Positions 15,564 through 24,142 of a DNA stretch of 64,000 nucleotides are shown here, one piece after another. The translations under genes and the position numbers were made by a program. Source of the stretch: Halobacillus_B rhizosphaerae (lineage in GTDB: Bacteria; Bacillota; Bacilli; Bacillales; Halobacillaceae); assembly GCF_046719735.1 (NCBI RefSeq), contig NZ_JAUTWQ010000001.1, forward strand, positions 62,001-126,000. The letters run 5' to 3'. Numbering within the stretch: the first letter of the stretch is position 1; each line of letters begins with the position of its first letter. A model generated the notes under the pieces. It saw only the letters and a program-made list of their open reading frames with translations. It was not told the origin of the DNA and did no database searches.

Positions 15564-18500
15564 ATGTCTTTTACTCATTTACATGTACAGAGCAGCTATA
15601 GTCTAATGAAAAGCACCATAAAGATTGAGCCGCTAGTTCAAAGGGCCAAAGAGTTGGGTTACAATTCTTTAGCTTTAACAGATGAAGGTGTCATGAGCGG
15701 AGCAGTATCTTTCTATAAAGCTTGTAAACAGCAGGGTGTAAAACCGATTCTGGGACTTAAAGCTGAGGTCAAGTTGGAAAGTACAAGGTCGTCTGTCTTG
15801 CTTTTAGCCAGAAACAATACAGGATACGAAAATTTATTGAAAATAAGTACCACTATTCAAATGGAAGAAACGGTCATTGATCTCGAATCTTTACATACAT
15901 GGAGTACAGGTTTGATTGCTATTGTAATGCCGCCTGAATCTTCCCTCGAAGGAGCTATTGCGGAGAGCGAGGAGAATACATTATTAAACCAATTACAACT
16001 ATGCTATGAACTATTTTCTAATGAGAATGTTTTTCTTGGTATTCAGGACCGGCCAACAGAAAGAAGGCTCTTAAATCATTTAAAAGACTGGGGAGAAAAA
16101 GAAGGGATACAGGGAGCAGCATTAGGAAGAGTGCGTTATTTAGAAGAGGATGGCGGGCAAGCATATCAGTGTTTAAGAGCTATTGATGAGGGAAATCGCT
16201 GGTCAATGGAGCACTCGGCAGCACCCTCTGACTATTATTTAAAAAATGGTGAGGAAATGGAAGCAGCTTTTTCCGAGTGGCCGGAAGTCCTACAGAACAC
16301 CGGCGATATCAGCCGGAGATGTGAGGTCAGCTTATCGTTAGATCATCATTTAATACCGTCCTTTCCCGTAGGGGAAGCGGGTTCTTCTGAGGATTATTTA
16401 CGCAGACTCTGTGAACAGTCCCTTCCCAAAAAATATTCAAGTAACCAGCCGCAAGCCTGGGAAAGAATGAATCATGAACTTCAGGTAATTACTTCTATGC
16501 AATTTAGTGATTATTTTTTAATTGTCTGGGACTTTATTGATTATGCCAGGAGGAATGGGATACATGCCGGGCCAGGCCGTGGTTCGGCTGCAGGCTCGAT
16601 CGTTGCGTATCTACTGAATATCACCCAAGTCGATCCATTAGCTTACGATTTGCTGTTTGAACGATTTTTAAACCCTGAACGCGTCACCATGCCTGATATC
16701 GATATTGACTTTCCTGATCATCGTAGAGATGAAGTTATCGAATATGTCGCAAATAAATACGGGAGAGATCATGTAGCACAAATATGTACATTTGGAACGT
16801 TTGCGGCAAGGAGTGTATTAAGAGAACTTTTTAAGGTGATGGAGATTGATGATCATGATGCAGCATTCATTCTTAAGCAGGTGTCAGCTGTAAACAGTAC
16901 CTCTTTAGTGAAAATCGTTCAATCCTCCGAAGAATTAAAGGAATATATTCGTCAGTCCAATAAATTACAGGTGTTGTTCCGTATTGCCTCTAAGCTGGAA
17001 GGGCTGCCAAGACATGTTTCTACTCATGCAGCAGGAGTAGTGATTTCTGAACGTTCTCTTTATAGCCACACTGCGTTAATGAATGGGCAGAGTAACGTTC
17101 ATTTAACACAATTGGCAATGGGGGACTTGGAGAGCATTGGCCTGCTCAAAATGGACTTTCTCGGGTTAAGAAACTTAACCTTTATTGAAAGAATTGAAAA
17201 ACGGATTAAGGATTTCAAAGACGCTTCATTTAAAGTGGAAGAGATCCCCTTAGATGATGAGCCTGCTTACTTATTACTACAAGAAGGCAGAACGACCGGT
17301 GTGTTCCAACTCGAGTCACAAGGTATGAAAAGCGTGCTCCGGAGGCTGAAACCCACGCGATTTGAAGATGTGGTAGCGGTAAATGCTCTGTATCGTCCTG
17401 GCCCGATGGATTATATACCAACTTATATAAACCGTAAACACGGTAAAGAAGCTATTTTCTTTCCCCATCCAGATCTACAGCCCATTTTAGAAAACACATT
17501 TGGAGTATTAGTGTACCAAGAGCAGATTATGCAAGTGGCTCAGAAGGCAGCTGGCTACACCCTTGGACAAGCAGATATCTTGCGAAGAGCTGTCAGCAAG
17601 AAAAAAGCAAATGTACTTAAGGAGCAGAGAGAGCAATTTATAGCAGGCTGTAAGAGAAATGGCTATGAGCCACAAGTAGGTGAAGAAGTATTTGAATGGA
17701 TCGTGAAGTTTTCGAATTATGGTTTTAACCGGAGTCATGCGGTAGCTTACAGTTTAATTTCATACCGGCTCGCCTATTTGAAAGCTCATTATCCCTCCTA
17801 TTTTCTCGCGGAGTTAATCAATGCCCATCTAGGAGACCGGGATAAGCTTGCACAATATATTAGAGAAGCTCGGGATAATCATGTGAAGGTGAAAGCGCCA
17901 TCAATTAATCATAGTTCCCTGTTGTGTAAAGACGAAAAGGGCTCCATAAGGATGGGGCTTACCGCCGTTAAAGGAGTAGGTTTTCAAGCTGCTAATGCAA
18001 TTGCTGAAGAGAGGAAGCAAGGGAAGTTTAGAAGTCTTAATGACTTTTGTTTGCGATTAATCTCTAAATCAGTGACGCGGTCAGTGATAGAAGCGTTAAT
18101 ACTGGCAGGTGCTTTTGATGATTTACAGCAAAACCGCGCAAGCCTATTAGCTGGAATTGACCAAGCCCTGGAACAAGGAGAGCTTTTTAAGGAATTTCAA
18201 GACCAGCCCGGGTTCTTCGGTACAGACTTGGAATTCGGGGAATCTAAGGTGCAAGTAGAACCATTTCCCATTTTGAAAAAGCTTGCAATGGAAAAGGAAG
18301 TATTAGGAACGTATCTGTCAGAACACCCGTTAGAATCCCATAGAACCATTTTGCGCAAGAACGGCTGGATTTCTCTTGCCCAGGCCGATAAAGTTACCCA
18401 TAATAAGAGTCTTCAAGTGGCGGCAGTGGTTGAGACGATTAAGGAAATCCGCACGAAGAGAGGCGATCCCATGGCTTTTGTTACCATTAGTGATGAAACA

Positions 18501-18917
18501 AGCGAAATGGATACTGTCCTCTTCCCGGAGGTTTATCGGTCAGCTAAGCCATGGGTGAAAGAGCAAATGTTAATCCAGGCAAAGGGGAAAATAGAAAAGA
18601 GAAATGATCGAAAACAGATGCTGATCAATGAATTTTCTTCATTTGAGGAAGAACTTCTCCAACAAGAATCCGAGCAGAGGATATTCATAAGAGTAGAAAG
18701 TCAAAGTGAAATAGAAACGATGGAGTACTTAAATCAACTGGCAAAGTATTTCCCGGGTAATACACCGGTCCTCATTTTTCGAGCCGATCAGAGAAAAACC
18801 TACCAGTTAGATGAAAGTTATTCATTAGCCATAAGCAGAGAGTGTCTGGACCGATTGAAACAATTTTTTGGAGCATCTTCCATTGCAGTGAGGGCAAGAG
18901 ATAAAACGGGGGATTAA
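15564..18917 (+). CDS. dnaE: DNA polymerase III alpha subunit DnaE
   Basis: This 1117-residue polymerase is the DnaE-type replicase, which in Bacillus extends RNA primers before handing over to PolC. The order is: PHP domain (FTHLHVQSSYSLM, residues 3-15), palm with the catalytic triad segment MPDIDIDFPDHRRDEVIEY near residue 375, the glycine stretch GPGRGSAAGSIVAYL before it, then fingers, a helix-hairpin-helix region (MGLTAVKGVGFQAANAIAEE, near 800) and a C-terminal OB fold. There is no proofreading exonuclease domain, as expected for DnaE. The ATG at 15564 follows AAAGAAGGTGG. Length and gene order (ytrIH-dnaE-malic enzyme) match B. subtilis. Confidence 0.96.
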   Translation: MSFTHLHVQSSYSLMKSTIKIEPLVQRAKELGYNSLALTDEGVMSGAVSFYKACKQQGVKPILGLKAEVKLESTRSSVLLLARNNTGYENLLKISTTIQMEETVIDLESLHTWSTGLIAIVMPPESSLEGAIAESEENTLLNQLQLCYELFSNENVFLGIQDRPTERRLLNHLKDWGEKEGIQGAALGRVRYLEEDGGQAYQCLRAIDEGNRWSMEHSAAPSDYYLKNGEEMEAAFSEWPEVLQNTGDISRRCEVSLSLDHHLIPSFPVGEAGSSEDYLRRLCEQSLPKKYSSNQPQAWERMNHELQVITSMQFSDYFLIVWDFIDYARRNGIHAGPGRGSAAGSIVAYLLNITQVDPLAYDLLFERFLNPERVTMPDIDIDFPDHRRDEVIEYVANKYGRDHVAQICTFGTFAARSVLRELFKVMEIDDHDAAFILKQVSAVNSTSLVKIVQSSEELKEYIRQSNKLQVLFRIASKLEGLPRHVSTHAAGVVISERSLYSHTALMNGQSNVHLTQLAMGDLESIGLLKMDFLGLRNLTFIERIEKRIKDFKDASFKVEEIPLDDEPAYLLLQEGRTTGVFQLESQGMKSVLRRLKPTRFEDVVAVNALYRPGPMDYIPTYINRKHGKEAIFFPHPDLQPILENTFGVLVYQEQIMQVAQKAAGYTLGQADILRRAVSKKKANVLKEQREQFIAGCKRNGYEPQVGEEVFEWIVKFSNYGFNRSHAVAYSLISYRLAYLKAHYPSYFLAELINAHLGDRDKLAQYIREARDNHVKVKAPSINHSSLLCKDEKGSIRMGLTAVKGVGFQAANAIAEERKQGKFRSLNDFCLRLISKSVTRSVIEALILAGAFDDLQQNRASLLAGIDQALEQGELFKEFQDQPGFFGTDLEFGESKVQVEPFPILKKLAMEKEVLGTYLSEHPLESHRTILRKNGWISLAQADKVTHNKSLQVAAVVETIKEIRTKRGDPMAFVTISDETSEMDTVLFPEVYRSAKPWVKEQMLIQAKGKIEKRNDRKQMLINEFSSFEEELLQQESEQRIFIRVESQSEIETMEYLNQLAKYFPGNTPVLIFRADQRKTYQLDESYSLAISRECLDRLKQFFGASSIAVRARDKTGD

Positions 18918-18944
18918 TATCTTAGTCCGTGTTTTTTGAATTTC

Positions 18945-18999
18945 TTTACACTCTATTCTCATCTGTTATAATTAAGAGGCTGATGGTGGTCTGACCACC
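18945..18999 (+). promoter_or_regulatory. Sigma-A promoter of the malic enzyme gene with FadR-type operator
   Basis: TTTACA (18945-18950) and TATAAT (18967-18972) are 16 bases apart. Just after the expected start site lies the perfect 15-base palindrome GGTGGTCTGACCACC (18985-18999). Its core TGGTCTGACCA is the operator type of FadR-subfamily GntR regulators. One such regulator is encoded 1.4 kb downstream in the same gene group. A bound repressor here would block elongation or initiation. Confidence 0.68.
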
Positions 19000-19041
19000 C
19001 CGGGACGGCTGTATTTAAATTGGATAAAGGAGCGTGTTTCC

Positions 19042-20280
19042 GTGTCAAATTTACGTGATGAAGCATTGCATATACATCGAGTTAATAAAGGAAAGCTTGA
19101 AACTCATTCAAAGGTGCCGATTAGAAATGCGAGAGACTTAAGTCTTGCTTACTCACCTGGAGTAGCAGAACCATGTAAAGAAATCTACGACCATAGAGAA
19201 ACCGTCTATGATTATACGATGAAAGGGAACATGGTAGCGGTCGTCAGTGACGGCTCAGCAGTTCTCGGACTTGGAAATATAGGACCGGAAGCCGCACTCC
19301 CTGTAATGGAAGGTAAAGCTGCATTATTTAAAAGTTTTGCAGGGGTTGACGCCTTTCCTATTTGTTTAGCAACACGAGATATAGACCAAATTGTCCAAAC
19401 GGTTAAATTAATGGAGCCTACATTTGGCGGAGTGAACTTAGAAGATATTGCTGCTCCCAATTGCTTTATTATAGAAGAAAGATTGAAGAAAGAGACCAAT
19501 ATTCCTATTTTTCATGATGATCAACACGGAACGGCGATCGTAACTGTCGCAGGTCTGATGAATGCTCTTAAGATTACAGGTAAGTCTTTTTCTGAAGTTA
19601 AAGTCGTGGCCAATGGTGCTGGGGCAGCTGGTATTGCCATTATTAAACTCTTGTATCATTTTGGCGTGCGGGATATCATTATGTGCGATTCTAAAGGAGC
19701 AATCTTTGAAGGCCGTGAGTACGGAATGAATGATGTCAAAGATGAAGTAGCTAAAATTACCAACAAAGACAAATTAGAAGGTAAGCTTGAAGAAGTCATG
19801 GAAGGCGCAGATGTATTTATAGGAGTTTCTGTCGGCGGACTGCTTTCTAAAGAAATGGTAGCGAGTATGAATGATGACTCTATTATATTTGCAATGGCTA
19901 ATCCTGAACCGGAAATCATGCCTGATGATGCCAAAGAAGCAGGAGCAAGAGTGATAGGAACAGGACGTTCAGATTTTCCTAATCAGGTGAATAATGTGCT
20001 TGCGTTTCCAGGCATATTCCGAGGAGCCTTAGACGTGCGCGCTACAAGAATTAATGAGAAAATGAAGATTGCTGCCGCGGAAGCGATTGCTTCGCTTGTT
20101 AGTGAAGAAGAATTATCGGAGGACTATGTTATTCCGGCACCGTTTGATCCAAGAGTAGCCCCTGCAGTTGCAGCGAGTGTAGCAAAGGCGGCCATGGAAT
20201 CAGGTGTGGCGAGACATCATGTGGATCCGGAAGAAGTAGCTGAAAAAACACGCCAGCTCACATTAATCGACGAAGATTAG
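19042..20280 (+). CDS. NAD(P)-dependent malic enzyme (YtsJ type)
   Basis: This 412-residue enzyme oxidatively decarboxylates malate to pyruvate and CO2. It has the short bacterial form: RDLSLAYSPGVAEPC with the catalytic Tyr near residue 37, VSDGSAVLGLGNIGPEAALPVMEGKA with the catalytic Lys near 92, the metal-binding IFHDDQHGTA near 160, and a Rossmann motif VVANGAGAAGIAI near 195. It resembles B. subtilis YtsJ, the NADP-linked enzyme between dnaE and accD. The GTG at 19042 follows AAAGGAGCG. The promoter has a FadR-type operator. The coenzyme preference is inferred from the relative. Confidence 0.92.
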   Translation: MSNLRDEALHIHRVNKGKLETHSKVPIRNARDLSLAYSPGVAEPCKEIYDHRETVYDYTMKGNMVAVVSDGSAVLGLGNIGPEAALPVMEGKAALFKSFAGVDAFPICLATRDIDQIVQTVKLMEPTFGGVNLEDIAAPNCFIIEERLKKETNIPIFHDDQHGTAIVTVAGLMNALKITGKSFSEVKVVANGAGAAGIAIIKLLYHFGVRDIIMCDSKGAIFEGREYGMNDVKDEVAKITNKDKLEGKLEEVMEGADVFIGVSVGGLLSKEMVASMNDDSIIFAMANPEPEIMPDDAKEAGARVIGTGRSDFPNQVNNVLAFPGIFRGALDVRATRINEKMKIAAAEAIASLVSEEELSEDYVIPAPFDPRVAPAVAASVAKAAMESGVARHHVDPEEVAEKTRQLTLIDED

Positions 20281-20285
20281 TCATT

Positions 20286-20313
20286 CTGGAGAAAAATGAT
20301 TTATTTTTCTCCG
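20286..20313 (+). terminator. Hairpin between the malic enzyme and gntR genes
   Basis: TGGAGAAAAAT pairs with ATTTTTCTCCG around GATTT. No T-run follows, so it may attenuate rather than stop transcription. Confidence 0.45.
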
Positions 20314-20366
20314 GTGTACATATTCAACCCAAGTCTTCCAATATAAGGGAGCGGAAGGAGTGTTTC

Positions 20367-20975
20367 ATGGAATTGGCCAGTTCTGAACAAAAGAAAGTTT
20401 ATGAAGGTGTTCTTCAGCAATTGAAGTCCTATATAGAAGAGAATCAATTAACAGCTGGGGACAGGCTGCCTTCCGAACGTGAGCTGAGTGAATTATTAAA
20501 CGTGGGACGCTCCTCTATCCGTGAAGCCTTTCGGGCCTTGGAGTTATTAGGCTTAATTGAAACACGGCGGGGTGAAGGGACGTATATGCGTGCGTATCGT
20601 CCATATCATATGGTAGAGCTGCTTTCTCATTTCTTGTTAAATAGTACGAAAACAAGAGACGAGCTGCTGACAGCGAAACAAATGCTGGAGCAGGAAGTTC
20701 TTATGCTGCTCTCTGGAAGGCTCTCAACCGAACAAATATCTGTGGCCGCCGCCATTTTAGATGGCGAGATAACCCGGTCTTCTCATGAAGAGTTTTTTCG
20801 TTATTTATTTGAGCAGTGCAATCAGGATCTTCTTCTGTCTATGTGGCAGTTTATTACCTGGTTTGCAGATAGTGTTCATGAAGTTACCTATTCTTCATCC
20901 TGGTATGAGGAAATGTTTGAAGTATTGAAGAAAGGTAAAGCATCCGATGTTTTAACCTTATATGGACGTGAATAA
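20367..20975 (+). CDS. FadR-subfamily GntR transcriptional regulator, short form
   Basis: This 202-residue protein has an N-terminal winged helix-turn-helix (LPSERELSELLNVGRSSIREAFRALE, split about residues 36-61; recognition helix VGRSSIREAFRALELLG) and a C-terminal FCD-like helical domain. The C-terminal domain is shorter than the usual 150 residues. Two usual metal-ligand His positions look replaced: the D-x3-H region reads EEFFRYLFEQCN, and the later H-x3-I region reads YEEMFEVLKKG. So it probably senses its ligand without metal. It lies between the malic enzyme gene and accD, with a matching palindrome at 18985-18999, so it probably controls that gene and perhaps accDA. The ATG at 20367 follows GGAAGGAG. 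Confidence 0.85.
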   Translation: MELASSEQKKVYEGVLQQLKSYIEENQLTAGDRLPSERELSELLNVGRSSIREAFRALELLGLIETRRGEGTYMRAYRPYHMVELLSHFLLNSTKTRDELLTAKQMLEQEVLMLLSGRLSTEQISVAAAILDGEITRSSHEEFFRYLFEQCNQDLLLSMWQFITWFADSVHEVTYSSSWYEEMFEVLKKGKASDVLTLYGRE

Positions 20976-20978
20976 AAA

Positions 20979-20995
20979 GATGTTATAATAACATC
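20979..20995. promoter_or_regulatory. Perfect palindrome before accD, possible operator or short hairpin
   Basis: GATGTTATAATAACATC is a perfect 17-base palindrome about 80 bases before the accD start. It contains TATAAT, so it could overlap a -10 box, although no good -35 is present. It does not match the FadR-type operator. Confidence 0.35.
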
Positions 20996-21073
20996 GACAA
21001 AAAAAGAGATATTCTTTAACATGTTTTCTGTATATTGGTTAGAAGGAAGCTTTGTCCCAAAGGAGGAATCACC

Positions 21074-21934
21074 TTGCTACGAGATTTTTTCAGCAAGAAA
21101 AAGCGGTATGCATCCATTCCTAGTCAGGAAGCTAAGCAGGATGTACCAGAAGGGCTTATGCAAAAATGCCCGGAATGTCATAAAATATTTTATCGAAAAG
21201 AACTAATCCGAAATTTAAATGTCTGTCCCCATTGCGGTCATCATCACAAGCTTAATGCTTATGAACGGATTGAACTTTTGTTTGATTCGGATTCCTTTCA
21301 AGAATGGGACAAACATATGGTCTCTACAAACCCGTTGGGGTTTCCAGAGTATGAACAGAAGCTTGAGAAAGATCGTCAGAAGTCCGATCTTAACGAAGCG
21401 GTCGTTACCGGTCAAGCATCCTTAAATGGTTTTCCAACAGCACTTGCTGTCATGGATGCCCGCTTCCGAATGGGCAGTATGGGGTCTGTTGTTGGTGAGA
21501 AAATTACGAATGCTATTGAAAAGGCAAGAGTTGAAAAACTTCCTTTCATTATATTTACGGCATCTGGGGGTGCCCGGATGCAGGAAGGCGTATTAAGTCT
21601 TATGCAGATGGGGAAGACCTCTGTAGCTCTACAGCGTCTCAGTGCTGAAGGTGGTTTATTTATTTCAGTTATGACCCATCCTACTACTGGAGGAGTTTCG
21701 GCCAGCTTTGCCTCCCTAGGTGATTTTAATTTTGCAGAACCTGGAGCTTTGATTGGTTTCGCAGGTAGAAGGATTATTGAGCAGACGATACGAGAGAAAC
21801 TTCCGGATGATTTCCAAACCGCTGAGTTTTTGCTGGAGCATGGACAGCTCGATAATGTGATTCATCGTCATGACTTAAAATCAACCTTAACGACTGTACT
21901 AGATATCCATTCTCCCAGGGGGGAAAAATCATGA
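21074..21934 (+). CDS. accD: Acetyl-CoA carboxylase carboxyltransferase subunit beta
   Basis: This 286-residue subunit joins AccA to transfer CO2 from carboxybiotin to acetyl-CoA, the first step of fatty acid synthesis. The N-terminal zinc ribbon has four Cys in two C-x2-C pairs (KCPECHKIF and NVCPHCGHH, about residues 29-55). The crotonase-like carboxyltransferase core follows, with FTASGGARMQEGVLSLMQM near residue 158. I chose TTG at 21074 (MLRDFFSKKKR) because AAAGGAGG ends 7 bases upstream and relatives start there. The stop overlaps accA (ATGA), so translation is coupled and the two subunits are made in equal amounts. Confidence 0.94.
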   Translation: MLRDFFSKKKRYASIPSQEAKQDVPEGLMQKCPECHKIFYRKELIRNLNVCPHCGHHHKLNAYERIELLFDSDSFQEWDKHMVSTNPLGFPEYEQKLEKDRQKSDLNEAVVTGQASLNGFPTALAVMDARFRMGSMGSVVGEKITNAIEKARVEKLPFIIFTASGGARMQEGVLSLMQMGKTSVALQRLSAEGGLFISVMTHPTTGGVSASFASLGDFNFAEPGALIGFAGRRIIEQTIREKLPDDFQTAEFLLEHGQLDNVIHRHDLKSTLTTVLDIHSPRGEKS

Positions 21935-22893
21935 AGCATGTGCTTGAATTTGAAAAACCAGTGATGGAACTTCGTGAAAAAATCTCGGAGCTTAAGCGTC
22001 TGACTGAAGATAGTGAAATGGATTTAAGCGAAGAAATAGTAACGCTGGAAAATCGATTGGAAAAGCTGGAAACCGACGTATATGATCGGATGCAGCCATG
22101 GGACCGTGTACAGATGGCACGCCACCCTGAACGTCCTACAACTCTTGATTATATTGAATACCTATTCACTGATTTTATGGAGCTGCACGGCGACAGACTG
22201 TTCGGTGATGACGAAGCTATCGTATCAGGAATTGCAAAGTTTAAGGACGAACCAGTGACGGTCATCGGTCACCAGCGTGGAAAAGACACAAAAGAAAATA
22301 TCAGAAGAAACTTCGGTATGCCTCACCCAGAGGGATATAGAAAAGCTTTAAGATTGATGAAGCAGGCAGAGAAGTTCAATCGTCCCATTGTTACTTTCAT
22401 CGATACGAAGGGAGCTTATCCCGGGAAAGCCGCTGAAGAGCGTGGGCAAAGTGAAGCCATCGCAAGAAATCTTGTGGAAATGGCCGGTTTGTCTGTACCC
22501 ATCATTTGTATTGTTATTGGAGAAGGCGGAAGCGGAGGGGCGCTCGGTCTAGGTATAGGTGATCGTATCTATATGCTGGAAAACTCTACTTATTCAGTCA
22601 TCTCCCCTGAAGGAGCTTCTTCGATTTTATGGAAGGACTCAAGCCTTGCTAAAAAAGCAGCAGAAAGTATGAAAATCACTTCCTATGACTTGAAGGAATT
22701 AGAAGTGATTGATGAGGTTATTCCTGAAATACGCGGGGGTGCTCACAGAGATATTGAGGCACAGTCTGCGCGGATTGAAAAAGTACTTTCAGACGCCCTG
22801 ACAGAACTTCAAGGCCTGGATTCCTCCCAATTAATAGAAGAACGGTTTTTAAAGTATAAAAATATTGGCGATTATACGTATCTTGATATATAA
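21931..22893 (+). CDS. accA: Acetyl-CoA carboxylase carboxyltransferase subunit alpha
   Basis: This 320-residue subunit pairs with AccD. The N-terminal helical part (FEKPVMELREKISEL) is followed by the acyl-CoA carboxyltransferase domain with VTVIGHQRGKDTKENIRRNF near residue 110 and the oxyanion region IVIGEGGSGGALGLGIGD near 190. The length equals the family's. The ATG overlaps the accD stop by four bases and lies behind GGGGGG in accD. A terminator follows, so the accDA message ends here and pfkA has its own promoter. Confidence 0.95.
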   Translation: MKHVLEFEKPVMELREKISELKRLTEDSEMDLSEEIVTLENRLEKLETDVYDRMQPWDRVQMARHPERPTTLDYIEYLFTDFMELHGDRLFGDDEAIVSGIAKFKDEPVTVIGHQRGKDTKENIRRNFGMPHPEGYRKALRLMKQAEKFNRPIVTFIDTKGAYPGKAAEERGQSEAIARNLVEMAGLSVPIICIVIGEGGSGGALGLGIGDRIYMLENSTYSVISPEGASSILWKDSSLAKKAAESMKITSYDLKELEVIDEVIPEIRGGAHRDIEAQSARIEKVLSDALTELQGLDSSQLIEERFLKYKNIGDYTYLDI

Positions 22894-22928
22894 TGGAATG
22901 CGTTAAAAGTGAATAATCTTTAGTAAGG

Positions 22929-22958
22929 AAGTCGCACACCAATTTCGTGCGACTTTTC
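22929..22958 (+). terminator. Terminator of accDA
   Basis: AAGTCGCAC and GTGCGACTT form a 9-bp stem followed by TTTTCGC. Confidence 0.75.
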
Positions 22959-23002
22959 GCATCTTAACAGGTTGGCAACGCTATCATTTTAAAAAGGGAT
23001 TC

Positions 23003-23031
23003 TTTAACTTGGAATCTTAAATCTTTAAAAT
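23003..23031 (+). promoter_or_regulatory. Sigma-A promoter of pfkA-pyk
   Basis: TTTAAC (23003-23008) and TAAAAT (23026-23031) are 17 bases apart. GATTC and GAATC flank the -35 as a short inverted repeat that might be an operator. Confidence 0.5.
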
Positions 23032-23122
23032 GTCTACATAGATGGAGTTGATAAGTGAAAGGTTTCGTTTTATCTATGAATGGGGAGACAGTTTAACAAG
23101 AAAATCTTTTGAGGTGATGAGA

Positions 23123-24082
23123 ATGAAGAAAATTGGCGTACTTACTAGTGGTGGAGATGCACCCGGCATGAACGCAGCGATCCGTGCTGTGGTACGTAAG
23201 GCGATCTATCATGGGCTCGAAGTTTATGGAATCAAATATGGCTACCAAGGTTTAATCGATGGAAATATTGAGAAAATGGAACTAGGTTCTGTTGGAGACA
23301 TTATTCAGCGCGGTGGAACCAAACTATACTCTGCACGATGTGAAGAGTTTAAAACCGAAGAAGGCCAGCAAAAGGGAATAGAGCAATTGAAAAAACTAGG
23401 CATCGAAGGTTTAATTGCCATTGGCGGGGACGGGACCTTTATGGGAGCTAAGAAGCTTACCGAGAAAGGGTATCCATGTATTGGTGTGCCTGGAACCATA
23501 GATAACGATATTCCCGGAACTGATTTTACGATTGGTTTTGATACGGCTTTAAATACAATTATAGATGCCATTGATAAAATAAGGGATACAGCAACTTCTC
23601 ATGAACGTACGTACGTTATTGAAGTAATGGGCCGTGATGCGGGGGATTTAGCATTGTGGGCTGGTCTCGCTGATGGGGCAGAGAGTATCTTGATTCCGGA
23701 AGTCGAGGACGAGTTTAATGATGTGATTGACCGCCTGAAGCGCGGACATGACAGAGGTAAGAAACACAGTATTATTATTATGGCAGAAGGCGTAGGAAGC
23801 GGAGTCGAATTCGCCAAGAGGATTAAAGATGCAGTAAATCTCGAGACTCGGGTAACTGTACTTGGACATACTCAGCGTGGAGGCTCGCCTTCAGCCGCAG
23901 ACCGGGTTCTCGCAAGCCGGTTAGGAGCCTACGCAGTGGACTTAATCATTCAAGGTAAAGCAGGCAGAATGGTAGGTATAGAAAAGAATCAATTAGTGGA
24001 TCATGATATTATGGAAATATTGAAGACAGATCACCAAGTTGGTTTAGACATGTATCGTCTTTCCAAAGAATTATCAATTTAG
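23123..24082 (+). CDS. pfkA: 6-phosphofructokinase
   Basis: This 319-residue ATP-dependent enzyme phosphorylates fructose 6-phosphate, the committed step of glycolysis. It shows the P-loop-like start KKIGVLTSGGDAPGMN (residues 2-17), the ATP/Mg motif AIGGDGTFMGA near residue 100, the catalytic TIDNDIPGTDFTIGFDTA near 125, and the substrate-binding VEVMGRDAGDLALW near 167. I chose ATG 23123 (GAGGTG upstream), which gives the standard length of 319; the frame extends back to 23042 without a good site. Pyruvate kinase follows 60 bases later in the same direction, the standard Bacillus operon. Confidence 0.96.
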   Translation: MKKIGVLTSGGDAPGMNAAIRAVVRKAIYHGLEVYGIKYGYQGLIDGNIEKMELGSVGDIIQRGGTKLYSARCEEFKTEEGQQKGIEQLKKLGIEGLIAIGGDGTFMGAKKLTEKGYPCIGVPGTIDNDIPGTDFTIGFDTALNTIIDAIDKIRDTATSHERTYVIEVMGRDAGDLALWAGLADGAESILIPEVEDEFNDVIDRLKRGHDRGKKHSIIIMAEGVGSGVEFAKRIKDAVNLETRVTVLGHTQRGGSPSAADRVLASRLGAYAVDLIIQGKAGRMVGIEKNQLVDHDIMEILKTDHQVGLDMYRLSKELSI

Positions 24083-24142
24083 AAATTTTACTATAATAAA
24101 GAGATAGAGTTACATGGTAGCTTGAAAGAGGAGGAAATATTA

